Positions 32,476 to 42,272 of a DNA stretch of 64,000 bases are shown one piece after another (the stretch's first letter is position 1; every line of letters starts with the position of its first letter). The stretch comes from Strigops habroptila. Taxonomy: Eukaryota > Chordata > Aves > Psittaciformes > Psittacidae. The stretch covers positions 1,117,922 to 1,181,921 of the forward strand of contig NC_044298.2 in the NCBI RefSeq assembly GCF_004027225.2, written 5' to 3'. The translations under genes and the position numbers were made by a program. Under the pieces are notes generated by a model. That model searched no databases, was not told where the DNA came from, and saw only the letters and a program-made list of their open reading frames with translations.

Positions 32476-32769
32476 TACATTTCTACTGCCATCTAGGTGC
32501 TCAAAAGGTAACTATACTGACACCACATAGAATTGAAAACTCAACTGTACCTATAAAGAGAACAGGTTTTATCCAACTTGCCCAGAAAATTAGCGTGAAG
32601 AAACAGAGGAGAAACAGTACAAAAGGCAGCACTTTATCGTAGATGGAAGTTCATCCTTGAAAGGAGCGTTCTTACCTATGGAGGGACCAGTTCAGGAATG
32701 GGGCATGCTCTGTTAACTGCATTTTCCATCAGCTTTCCTGCACACTAAAGCAAACAAGCACACTACCAT

Positions 32770-32905
32770 GAATCAGGTATATATCTATATAGAGTGAATA
32801 AGTACAATAAAGCAAATCAGATATGTATGTATATGATTTTTATATATATTATTTACTATATGTATATAAAGTAAATACTTTATATATATGATATATATAT
32901 AAGTA
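32770..32905. repeat. AT-rich microsatellite
   Basis: Irregular TATATA runs (ATATATCTATATAG, TTTTATATATATTATTTAC, TATATATGATATATATATAAG). Confidence 0.8.
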
Positions 32906-33469
32906 AAGCACAGAGGAAAATGAGCAATGCATCAAATCATTACTGTATAGAGAGAACAGAGATTAAGAAGAAATACATCACCAATCACTACCGAATCACC
33001 ATCCAGGCCCACACATCCCATTGCAGCTGATGGAGTCTCAGGTCATTGGGGAAGTTCCTACACGGTGCATCCCCCCAAAGGTGAGGTCTTGGATTTGGCC
33101 ACAAGAGGGTTCTGGAAAGAGGGTTTAGGAAAGCAATTGGCTTTATGCCATTGTTTGCTTGTGGGGCTGTGCAGTTTCTCATAATCTCACTGTTGGCTGC
33201 ACTCAAGAGCATTGGCTGGGCACTGCAGTGCAGCCAAGTGTGAAGGTCATAGAGCAGCTACGCCCTCGTGTTTTCCTGCCTCTTTCCAACAGTCACAATG
33301 AGCATAAATACACGTTCTATATATATGTTCTATATATATACTCTACCAAATACACTTTGATGAAACCCCATACTTTCTTACGTCTCTCAGTCACGAGCAG
33401 GAATCAACCCTCAGCTGGGTTCCCATCCATTACAGGCCCCCCAACCAGCTCACTTAGTGCCCGTTCCTG

Positions 33470-34130
33470 AGCCCCAAAACCCGGCTGCAGAGCCTCAGGT
33501 CCCCCAAACCCCTGCGCTTGGCCTCTGAGCCCATAGATACAACACTCAAACCGTGTGAGCCCCAAAACTAAGCCCCGGGACCAGAAAACTCTGCCCTGAA
33601 GCAGCGCATCCCCGTCTGCTTCCTCACCCCCTTTGCAGCCCCATGTCCCTGCAGAGCATCCCTCCGTTATTGCTCCTTCAGACCCGACCCCTCCGGCAGC
33701 CCCAGCACCACCGGGGCCTCACTCCCCACAGGCCGAAGCACCCCGGCGCCCGGCCCCCGTCCAGGAAGCCCCGATGGCATCAGCCGGAGCAGCAGAGGAT
33801 GCCCGGCCCCAAGGAGGAGCAGCCGAAAGCCGGATGGGGCCGACACAGGCTCGGACTCCAGTAACCCCAGCACGACCCGGGGCCGCTTCTCTTCTCCCCA
33901 CTTTCCCAATCCCAGGCGAACGAAGCCCCGCCCCGTCCGCGGTGATCCCCCCCCAACTCCATCACCGGCCCCTCACCGGCCTCGGCGCGCTTCATCTCCC
34001 GCAGGAGTACACCACGTTCCGATCCCGCCGCTCCTTAAGCGCCGCCCGGTCCCGGGCTCCTCCTTCCTCCCGGACCGCCTTCATCCGCCTACCGTTCCCT
34101 GCATCCTCCCCTTCTATTCACAGTTCATCC
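33470..34130. other. Isolated CpG-rich block
   Basis: GC-rich and clearly richer in CG dinucleotides than its surroundings (for example GCCCCGCCCCGTCCGCGG near 33926). The minus strand offers a good start context (GGGAGATGAAGCGCGC, ATG at about 33995) seven codons before a GTGAGG donor; the plus strand offers a CCCGCAG acceptor at about 34004. An open plus frame of 279 codons crosses the block but runs on into a CR1. No known protein is recognised on either strand. Confidence 0.5.
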
Positions 34131-34149
34131 TTGCTAAGTAAGAAAGGGG

Positions 34150-34857
34150 AAACGCTCCAGGCTCGGGGAAGAGCAGCTGGAAAGCTGCTCATGGAAAAAG
34201 ACCTGGGGTGTGGATTGATGGAGCTGAACATGAGCCAGCGTGTGCCCAGGCAGCCAAGAAGCCAACAGCATCCTGGCCTGGATCAGGACCAGTGTGGCAG
34301 CAGGGACAGGGCAGTGATTGTCCCCCTGTACCAGGCACTGGTGAGGCCGCACCTGGAATCCAGTGTCCAGTTCTGGGCCCCTCCGTACAAGAGAGACATT
34401 GAAGTGCTGGAGCGGGGCCAGAGAAGGGGCTGGTGCAGGGCCTGGAGCACAAGTGTGATGAGGAACAGCTGAGGGACCTGGGGGGGTTTAGCCTGGAGAA
34501 GAGAAGGCTCAGGGGGGACCTTATCGCTGTCTACAACTGCCTGACAGGAGGATGGAGCCAGGATGGGGCTGGTCTCTGCTCCCAAGGAACAAGGGATGGG
34601 ACAAGAGGAAACGGCCTCAAGCTGCACCAGGGGAGGTTTAGATGGAGATGAGGAACAACTCCTTCCTCAAAGGGTGCTCAGGCATTGGAACAGGCTGCCC
34701 AGGGCAGGGCTGGAGTCACTGTCCCTGGAAGTGTTCACACACCATGTAGCCGAGACCCTCAGTGGCATGGGTTAGTGGTGGCCTTGGCAGAGCTGGGGAA
34801 CAGTTGGGCTTGATGATCTTAAAGGTCTTTCCAACCCAGTTGATTCTATGAAAGGAT
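34150..34857 (+). mobile_element. Longest CR1 LINE copy in the window
   Basis: About 700 bases, plus orientation, from CAGGCTCGGGGAAGAGCAGC through GGAATCCAGTGTCCAGTTC, GGAGAAGAGAAGGCTCAGG and GATGATCTTAAAGGTC to TTGATTCTATGAAAGG. It includes part of the 3' end of the reverse-transcriptase reading frame, now broken. Confidence 0.92.
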
Positions 34858-35154
34858 AGAGGGGAAATTTGTCCTCCCTGCAGCATTACCGTGTCTATCA
34901 CATGCTTGGCACCCACTGGCACCTCCAGGCTACCCATCTATCACTTGGGACACCCTGCTGCTCCCGCCAAACTGAGGGCACATCCCAGACAAGGAGGAAG
35001 AAGGAGTTGCTCTACAGGCACCATGCAGCCATACACTTTGCCCATTACAAAGGGGGATGGAGGGTGGGAGGGATGCAGATAATCGTAAAACAAAACCACA
35101 GATTATTAGAGTATCCCAAATCCCAGCAAAACACTCAGGAAGACGCATCAAGAG

Positions 35155-35306
35155 GGAGAGCAGTTCCCCTGGAAGCGTTCAAGGCCAGCTTGGACGGGGC
35201 TTGGAGCAACCTGCTCTAGTGGAAGGTGTCCCTGCCTGAGGCAGGGGGTTTGAACTGGATGAGCTTTAAGGTCCCTTCAACCCAAACCAGTCTGGGATTC
35301 TGTGAT
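35155..35306 (+). mobile_element. CR1 LINE 3' tail
   Basis: GAGAGCAGTTCCCCTGG, GTTCAAGGCCAGCTTGG and the end GATTCTGTGATG. Confidence 0.85.
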
Positions 35307-36564
35307 GTTACGTGTCTGGAACAAAACCTGAGGTTTTGGGCTAAGCTGGCAACGTGAGGACATGCACCAATTTGCAAGCACCCAAAACTCCTCTCTCACA
35401 CTCCTTTATCAACATGTCCACATCAGCTCTTCTTACCTGTGTCCTACAGGGAGCAGCACCACATTTCATCCAGGGTACAGCTCAAAGCAGCAGGGAAATT
35501 GTGAACGCAGATAAACATTAAATCCTCCTTTTTGCCCTGTCCAGGAGCAATTGCATCCCACATTCCTCTCCCTGAGCTTTGCCCTGGTGAGGTGCAGTGC
35601 CATCAGCTTGCATTTGTACCCCACCAATGGTCCCAGCCTAGGCCTTACTGAAGGAATATGTCCCATCATAATAGCTTTAGAATAAGCTCCCCACACTGTT
35701 GGCCCCCTCCCAAAGCTCCCAAAGCCTGGAGAAAGAAGGAATGGAGCTTACAGGGCTGGTCTGTATGAGTGACTCTGCAATGAGGGGATGTGATCCAGCT
35801 GGAGCTGAGCTGTGCCTCCCTGCTGACACCCAGCATCCCCATCCCACCTGGTCTCTCTGCCCACCACAGCCCCTTTCCAACCGCTGTTGACCTCCTCCAC
35901 CTACTTCAGACCCCCTTTCACTGCCATAGACCCCTCCACATAGGGCCAGCAGCCCGGTGCTGACACAGGAAGGGTTGTGCAATGTCCAGCACTGTGGTGA
36001 CTGGGGGCTTTGATGCACTGTGTGCGTCGCATTCATTATCAGTTTGGAGATGCTGATAAGGATGAGCCACAGGGGGGTAAAACTGGTCAGTCCTGGGGTG
36101 CTGGTGAGGCCCATGGCCAGGAGCTGGCCCACCACCATGGGTGCTCAGAGCCCAGCAAAGCCAGGCTGACGCTGCTGTGGATGGGGACGTGCTGCCACAG
36201 GATGGCACTGTGGTGGCAGCAGGCTCCATCGGAAGGGCCTGGCTCAGGGTGATTCAGAGCAATTTGCTCCTAATTCCCCTCGTGTGCTAAGTGGGGCAGC
36301 AGCGGTGGAGGGAGGAGTAGGGTGGTTGTAGGTGCCATTGCCGTGCGTTGCCCTCCCACCTTGTGGAAGTGCTTCCTGCCCGGTGGAGTGGCTTCTGCGT
36401 CATCATGCCTGGTCACCTCTCAGCATCTCCAGTCTTGGGGTCCTTCCCATGTGGGGCATGCACCATCCCCACAGCAGAGAAATGCTCTTCCAGCATCATT
36501 CATACAGAGATAGGGACCTGCCAACATAGAGCCTTAACCCCTGAGCACCTGGCCATTGGCATGA

Positions 36565-36671
36565 GGCCTCAGTGATATGGTTTAGTGGTGGCCTTGGCAG
36601 TGCTGGGGTAATGGTTGGACTTGATGATCTTAAAGGTCTTTTCTAACCTGGTTGATTCTATGATTCTATGA
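36565..36671 (+). mobile_element. CR1 LINE 3' tail
   Basis: CTCAGTGATATGGTTTAGTGG, GGACTTGATGATCTTAAAGG, then GATTCTATGATTCTATG. Confidence 0.88.
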
Positions 36672-37847
36672 CACCAGCCCATGTGAATGCACTCCTTTGC
36701 ATCTCTATCAAGGGCCAGGAGCAGCAGGTTCTCTAGCTCATGGAAGAGACATGGGGATGCCATTCTTTCTGTGGGGTTTGTGCTATACAACATGGCAAGG
36801 CTGTACCCCAAAAGGTTTTGGGGTGAATTATGCTGCTGTCTGTGCCCAGTATATCCCAGATATAGCCCTGAAGTGGCTGCGGCTCTCCCAGAAACTCCAG
36901 CTCCAGGGAACCATAAGCTGTGAGAGCAGCCCCTGGGGTGATCCAGCTTCTGCATACATGTGCCTTGCTTCAGAGGGCCTGCAGTGACTTGCTGCCTCTC
37001 ACCTCCCTGTGCCAGGGTAAAAATTAGCTCTAGACCATGGGTCTGCATCTCATTCACAACCCACTTCATTGCAGGGACGTCTTGTGTGGTGTCAGTGGCG
37101 GGACGTGGGAGGCAAAGGTTGGCTCCAGCAACCCCTCCTCTCCCAAACACGCTGCTGTGAACCCAGCCCTGGGAAGACTGGTGTGGAGCGTGATCTCATC
37201 TGCCTTCATACCCTATCTGGCAATCTTGGGATGGTGCCTGAGCCCTTAATGAAAGCTGGCACACCCTTCCTAGCAGGGAGGGCTTGTTACACCCCCTTCC
37301 CAGGTGAGCAAACCTGGGGTCATTGACTTCTTGGAGACCACATGGAGGTGGATGAGAGCCAGGCAGCCCACAGCCCCTCTGCCCTGGGACTCCAAGGGAT
37401 CCCTGGGGTAACCTGGCCCCATGCACAGCTTGATGTGCTCCATCAGGGCTGAAATGCAGCCTGGCACTGAGGGCATGCTGCTGGGATGGGCGGTGGTTGT
37501 CCCTGTGCCATTCACATGTGTAGTAAGTGAGTCTCCCATGGGAGGGAGCTCATAGCCACGTTGTTGGCCATAGGCAGCTGAGGCTGGCATCAGCATGTGT
37601 CCCCAGTCTGTTGTCACTCTTGGAATCAGGCTGCCCTGTTTGAAAAACAGCTTTCTCTTTCCTCATGGAATAAACCACAGATGGCCATATGTGAATGCAA
37701 CACCTGGGTCCAGGGGCAGCCCACGTGAGACATGTGAGGACAGTGTCAAAAATAAGATTAAACCAAGTTTTCTGCAGGAAGATTTTTTGTCTATGACGTT
37801 TTCTACGCTTTGGTGTTGCAAAGACCCAAGAACTCACAAATCGTAGG

Positions 37848-38275
37848 CTCATAGAATGGTTTGGGTTGGAAAGGAGCTTAAAATCATCTAATTCCAACCC
37901 CTGCCACGGACAGGGACACCTTCCACTAGAGCAGGTTGCTCCAAGCCCCTGTGTCCAACCTGGCCTTGAACACTGCCAGGGATGGGGCAGCCACAGCTTC
38001 TCCATCCAACCCATTCAAATGTCCCACCACCCTCACAGGGAAGAACTTCATCCTTATCTCCAACCTAAATCTCCCCTGTTTCATTTTAAACCCATCATCC
38101 CTTGTCTTATCTCTGATGAAGGTCCCTCTCCAGCATCCTTGTAGCCCCCTTCAGACACTGGAAGCTGCTCTGAGGTCTCCACGCAGCTTCTTTTCTCCAG
38201 GCTGAACAGCCCCGGTATTCTCAGCCTATCTTTGTATGGGAGCTGCTCTAACCCCTGCTCATCCTTGTGGCCCTA
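37848..38275 (-). mobile_element. CR1 LINE 3' fragment
   Basis: GGCTCATAGAATGGTTTGG at left, all CR1 blocks, to CTGCTCATCCTTGTGGCCC at right; about 430 bases. Confidence 0.92.
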
Positions 38276-39119
38276 AATCAGTTTGGCTGTAAAGGGGAAA
38301 AAAAAGCCTTTTGCAGGGAGTTAAATGCAAATTTACATATAGGAAGAGAATTTTGGGTTAGTTCTTTTCCTGTTGGTCCGAGGAAGTGTCTCCAATGCAA
38401 ACCCCTCTGTAAAACCCCATTCAGGTCCCTGAGTAATGCCTGTGAAGAGCTTAGCTGCATACTGACCTACATACATCTTTCCCAGGCATGCTGGTAAACA
38501 TCCTCCCCGGGGAAGGATAATGAGGGAGGCTCCTTGGGGAGCGCAGCAATTCCAGAGAACAGGAATGACCAGAAGAAATCCTCACCCTCCACCCACTCCC
38601 GAACAGCCCGCAAGGAGCTTGCACCGAGCTGCTGCCACCAGTCCCATCTGCGCCCGTCGGCTGGTTGATGCAGGTGAACAGGGTGAGTCTCTGATGGTTC
38701 TTTTTGTGCTTGAAAGGAGCTTTTATGTTTTTAGGGCCATTCGGTAACCGGGACACCGGGGTCTAAAGACACAAGCACAGGATGAGCTGGTTGGGCTCCC
38801 TCTGCCCAGCCCTGAGTGGAGACACGGCACTTTCCTTTTCCTGCAAGAGCTGATTCATCCAACCCGACAAGTGCCTGAGATGGCTACAGGGAGCTTCAGC
38901 CTTTTAATTTAAGCAGGGACAGGGAAAGTGGGGAAATGAAGTGAATTGAGGTGAAAGTCCTGAGGAACCTTCAGCAAAGGGAGGTTTTACCTTTAGAAAG
39001 GCTGAAAGTGAACTGAATGTGTTTTGAGCTATTGGAAATGAGAGTAGGGTTTTTCCTGCAGATCTGTCTCTTGCCACCTTGTCGTGTCCTCAATGTCTTC
39101 CCTCTCCAGGACTGGAGAC

Positions 39120-39591
39120 ATGTCTAAGCTCATTAAAGCCATCACTGACATGATGGAGAGTTACCAGGGCAATGCCAAGAAGGGGAAGAAGTCTGAGCCC
39201 TTCAGTAGAAGTGAGTTCAAGAAGCTGATCCAGCAGGAGTTTGCTCCAGTCAAGGTAACTGTATGGCTTTGAGGGTGCAAAGGTGGATGGGAAAGGTGCT
39301 GGGCTGATATTTAGGGGTGGTCGGGAGTGATGAGGGGTTCTGACGAACCCACCCCACATCGGGCTGCATGCCTCCTCCTTTGCTTGTTGCAACTATTGTT
39401 TTTGTTGCATTGCCCTTGCAATAAGGGGACCCTCACTTCACCAGCTTGCCCCTTTGGGAAGGTCTGATGGGCTCCTGTCCCCTCAGAGGTCACCCACCAG
39501 CAAGTACAGATACATCACCAGCCTGCCGGATTCGGACACTGAGCCCATCAACAAGAATCAGAGGGGGTCTACCAAGCACTGTGTGTACTGA
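39120..39591 (+). CDS. EDKM: EDKM-like protein (KKLIQQ motif), S100-related
   Basis: Avian epidermal differentiation complex protein named for its KKLIQQ motif. Predicted coding exons 39120-39254 (45 residues, MSKLIKAITDMMESYQGNAK to FAPVK; KKLIQQ at residues 34-39) and 39487-39591 (34 residues, RSPTSKYRYITSLPDSDTEP to HCVY, stop TGA); total 79. The CTCTCCAG acceptor at 39109 precedes the ATG; donor CAAG/GTAACT; acceptor CCCCTCAG. The first exon looks like the pseudo-EF exon of S100 and S100-fused proteins: helix, basic loop, then SEFKKLIQQEF. The second exon is where the second EF hand would be and has a faint remnant (YITSLPDSDTEPINKNQ) without the ligands. If exon 1 is read through instead, the protein ends seven codons after the donor, at a TGA at 39271. 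It stands alone on the plus strand at the left edge of the EDC. Confidence 0.75.
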
Positions 39592-40581
39592 AGGGTGGCT
39601 GCTGCTGCTCCTGGGGCATGGTGATGAGAAGGTAAGGAAGAGCTCAGGGGGTGCAGCAGGCAGGCAAATCTCCTCGACAGCATTTGCATTGCCTTGTAGG
39701 TGCGGACAGATCCTTCTTTGGGACCAGTGTCACCCCAAGGTGGTGCATGGTCCCCTTACGGTTGTCCCAGCCAAGCCCAATCCATCAGGGAGGATAGGAT
39801 TGAGGCAGGAGCTGAGTTCCAGCTCCACAGGGACCCTGAGAGTGTTTAATCAGATCTAATAATTATCAATACAAGCTTATTGGGTATGAGCTTAGTGCAA
39901 AGCAGAGGTATTGCAGGGTGGGTGGTGGGGAAATGGGGGCTGTTATGGTGGATGTAGGTTAACTCCTCCACTGGTTTTCTTCCCTCTCCTGTAGGATCCC
40001 TGACTTGCCCTGTGAGCGAAAGACAGAGGCACCAGCAACATGTGGGTATGCTATGATCACCTTCTGGGCTCCCTCTACTCCCCCAGTGCAGGCAATGCCT
40101 GACCTTGGTGGAGGTGAAGATGTGAAGACTATACCCTGCTCCATGTATTACCTCCATGAGGCAAAAATAACCCCAGGTCTCTTGTTTTGTCCCAATGCTC
40201 CATGGGTGTCTCTTTGAGGTGCTTTGCAAATGCAGTTTGAAGGCTGGTTGGGTGGTTTGGGGGCAGATTTGCTGTTTTCTTCTCATCAGCACAATGGCAG
40301 AGCGATGGCTGACCTATCAACCCCTTCCTCCAGGAGCTCCTTTTGGTTTTAATGGGTAGAAAGTGAAAAATCACTAGGCAATAGGGCTGGAATGAGCTAT
40401 GCAATTAGTTGACTCAGCCTGGACAGTCATAATGACCAGAAAGTGGCAATTCTTCAGGGCAAATGGAAGGTCTATGGTTGGGAGTTCATCTCCAGCTCAT
40501 TTGAAGTCAACAGCGGGATTCCCACGGGTGTCCAGGGGGACCAGAATGTCTCTGCAACACATAGAGGGTGTTTTTACCTAT

Positions 40582-40648
40582 GTCTTTGTGTAATTAACCT
40601 GCACAAAGACAGGTTAATACCAGTTTAGTACTGGTAGTACTACCAGTA
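40582..40648. repeat. Overlapping inverted repeats
   Basis: GTCTTTGTG (40582-40590) pairs with CACAAAGAC (40602-40610). ATTAACCTG (40593-40601) pairs with CAGGTTAAT (40610-40618). Next to them TACTGGTAG-TA-CTACCAGTA (40629-40648) is a perfect palindrome. Confidence 0.85.
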
Positions 40649-40865
40649 GTGGGTGGCCAGAGGAGGAGGAAGCAGGACTGCTTTACTCAGCCATGTTAGG
40701 TCAAGCTAATGAGTGCAGGATCTGGTCCTTCATCTGTTACCTGAAGGGGTTAATACATCAGCCGCCTTAACCATGATGGTTCCGCATTGTAAATATCCCA
40801 AGGGAATTTTTTTAGGGCTTATTTTTCTCTTTCTTACATAAATGATTGTAATACCATCAAAAAGC

Positions 40866-40871
40866 AATAAA
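40866..40871 (+). terminator. Candidate EDKM polyadenylation signal
   Basis: AATAAA in AAGCAATAAAAACCATCC, the first plus-strand signal after the EDKM stop, which would give a 3' UTR of about 1.3 kb. Confidence 0.5.
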
Positions 40872-41192
40872 AACCATCCAACATGATGCCTGTCTGATTT
40901 TGTGAGCTTCCCTGGGTAGGAGGTGGCTCGAAGCTATTGTGATGGGGAAGCCTCAAGGGGATGGGGCAGGAATGCAAAGCCATGGGGGTCTGGGGGTATG
41001 AGAGACACCCACAACTGGTGACCTGGGTGTGGGATGGGGAGATGCTTTTGTTCTTTCCCCATCACCTTGGACTCATCGGTCCTGGTTGATGGTTGCGAGC
41101 ACCCAGGGATGATCCACACCAACTGTAGCCTGTGACTGGAGCATCACAAGGGCTCAGAGAGAACGCAGCTCTGCACAAATGGCACGAGCATG

Positions 41193-41223
41193 TTTGTTAA
41201 TCTGGCTGAGCCAGATTAACAAA
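41193..41223. repeat. 31-bp perfect palindrome
   Basis: TTTGTTAATCTGGCT, one G, then AGCCAGATTAACAAA: two perfect 15-base arms with a single central base. It lies about 80 bases past the LOR1 polyadenylation signal. Confidence 0.9.
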
Positions 41224-41305
41224 CGGAAAATAAGGAAAATATGGAAAATAAGGATAAGGAGGTTAAGGAAACACCAACACGAGAGAGGTGTTGCGAACTC
41301 AATGC

Positions 41306-41311
41306 TTTATT
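41306..41311 (-). terminator. LOR1 polyadenylation signal
   Basis: AATAAA on the minus strand within TCAATGCTTTATTGTCTC on plus; the same context recurs at 45088 for LOR2. Confidence 0.85.
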
Positions 41312-41525
41312 GTCTCATGGGCACCTAATGGGGCCAAAGCACAGCCTGGTGCATCAGGCGGAGGCAGCAGGGACCACAAGTGATGCCCCTTCCTCAGGGA
41401 GCGGTGGTCCTGGAGGGCAGAGGAGAGGGTTTGCAGCCCAGGGCTTGCAAAGCTTTGGGGAGACCAGAGGGAGCTGGTCCATGCGTGGCCTTTGCTGCCG
41501 GAGCTGGGGCGTGTGGGGCACCCCA

Positions 41526-41876
41526 TCACTTCATCTTCTGTGAGGGCAGCTGGTGGACCTGCTGCTGCTGCTGTTGCTGTTGCTGCTGCTGGTGGTAGTA
41601 GTGGTACTGGACCTGTGGCTTCCCGTGACAGCCACCACCACCAGAGCTATGGCATCCACCGCTGCTACCGGAGCTGTGACAGCCACCCCCACCACCGGAG
41701 CTATGGCAGCCACCACCACCGCCGGAGCTGTGACAGCCACCGCCACCACCAGAGCTATGGCAGCCACCACCACCGGAGCTGTGACAGCCACCACCGGAGC
41801 TGTGGCAGCCGCTGCTGCTCTGCTGGGTGTAGCGCTCCTGCTTGTGGCACTGATCCCTGTCCTGGCGGGAACACAT
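41526..41876 (-). CDS. LOR1: Loricrin 1 (avian)
   Basis: Structural protein of the cornified envelope. The 116-residue protein starts MCSRQDRDQCHKQERY, then has seven CHSSG(n) units with runs of three to five glycines, and ends with a glutamine tract of 11 and the tail VHQLPSQKMK. Gly/Ser/Cys/His repeats and Gln/Lys-rich ends are typical of sauropsid loricrins; the end residues are transglutaminase targets and the cysteines form disulfides. All coding sequence is in exon 2, which begins at about 41898 after TCTCCCAG. LOR numbering here is by position in the window only. The Gln tract is coded by mixed CAG and CAA, so it is partly stabilised against slippage. Confidence 0.93.
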   Translation of the reverse strand: MCSRQDRDQCHKQERYTQQSSSGCHSSGGGCHSSGGGGCHSSGGGGGCHSSGGGGGCHSSGGGGGCHSSGSSGGCHSSGGGGCHGKPQVQYHYYHQQQQQQQQQQQVHQLPSQKMK

Positions 41877-42210
41877 CGCTGTGGTTTGGGGTGATCTGCT
41901 GGGAGAGAAGAACTGTCAGGGGCTGCTGCGTGTCCCACCACCCCAATTGCTGATCCTGTGCCTGAACCATTTGCAGTCCCACCCCCAGCACTGTTGTGCA
42001 GGATCCCCAGGGTCTGGAGCATCCACTGTTAGAGGAGTTCATCAGCTGCTTGGTATGGCCCAGCACAAGACAGGTCCTCACCTCCCTCCATGCATCCCAC
42101 CATCCTGAAAGCATCCCAGAAGCAGGGTTTGCACTGAATCTGTGCTCTGCATCCCATGCCAGGAAACAAGCCCCCAAAGAAGGAATATCCATCCATGCTG
42201 CCAGACTTAC

Positions 42211-42272
42211 CTGAGCTTGGGAGGAAAGCAAGAGGAGGGAATGAAGATCCCTGGGACCGGAGCAGTTTTATA
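42211..42272 (-). promoter_or_regulatory. LOR1 TATA promoter and non-coding exon 1
   Basis: TATAAA on minus at 42272-42267 (GATCTCTATAAAACTGC). Exon 1 runs from about 42240 to 42211, ends CCCAAGCTCAG and has a GTAAGT donor. Confidence 0.85.

Larger units (their letters stand above)
31107..39119. other. Gap between S100 cluster and EDC
   Basis: About 8 kb. Contains six CR1 fragments, AT microsatellites at 32770-32905 and 33318-33350, and a CpG-rich block at 33470-34130. In mammals PGLYRP genes lie near this boundary, but I find no peptidoglycan-recognition domain here. Confidence 0.6.
39592..41305. other. Probable EDKM 3' region
   Basis: Contains overlapping inverted repeats at 40582-40648, an AATAAA at 40866-40871 and a 31-base palindrome at 41193. 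No further coding exon recognised. Confidence 0.55.

Noticed and set aside
33633-34472. 279-codon plus frame, Pro/Ala/Arg-rich
   Set aside because: It runs through the CpG block straight into a CR1 element and has no promoter or family likeness; length is explained by GC-rich composition.
31107-39119. A PGLYRP gene expected between S100A9 and loricrin in mammals
   Set aside because: No peptidoglycan-recognition domain words were found in any frame of this interval.
41531-42022. 163-codon minus frame and other frames rich in Ala/Val/Thr over LOR1 and LOR2
   Set aside because: Frame-shifted shadows of the loricrin repeats; only the CHSSGGG frame has loricrin ends and a correct splice acceptor.
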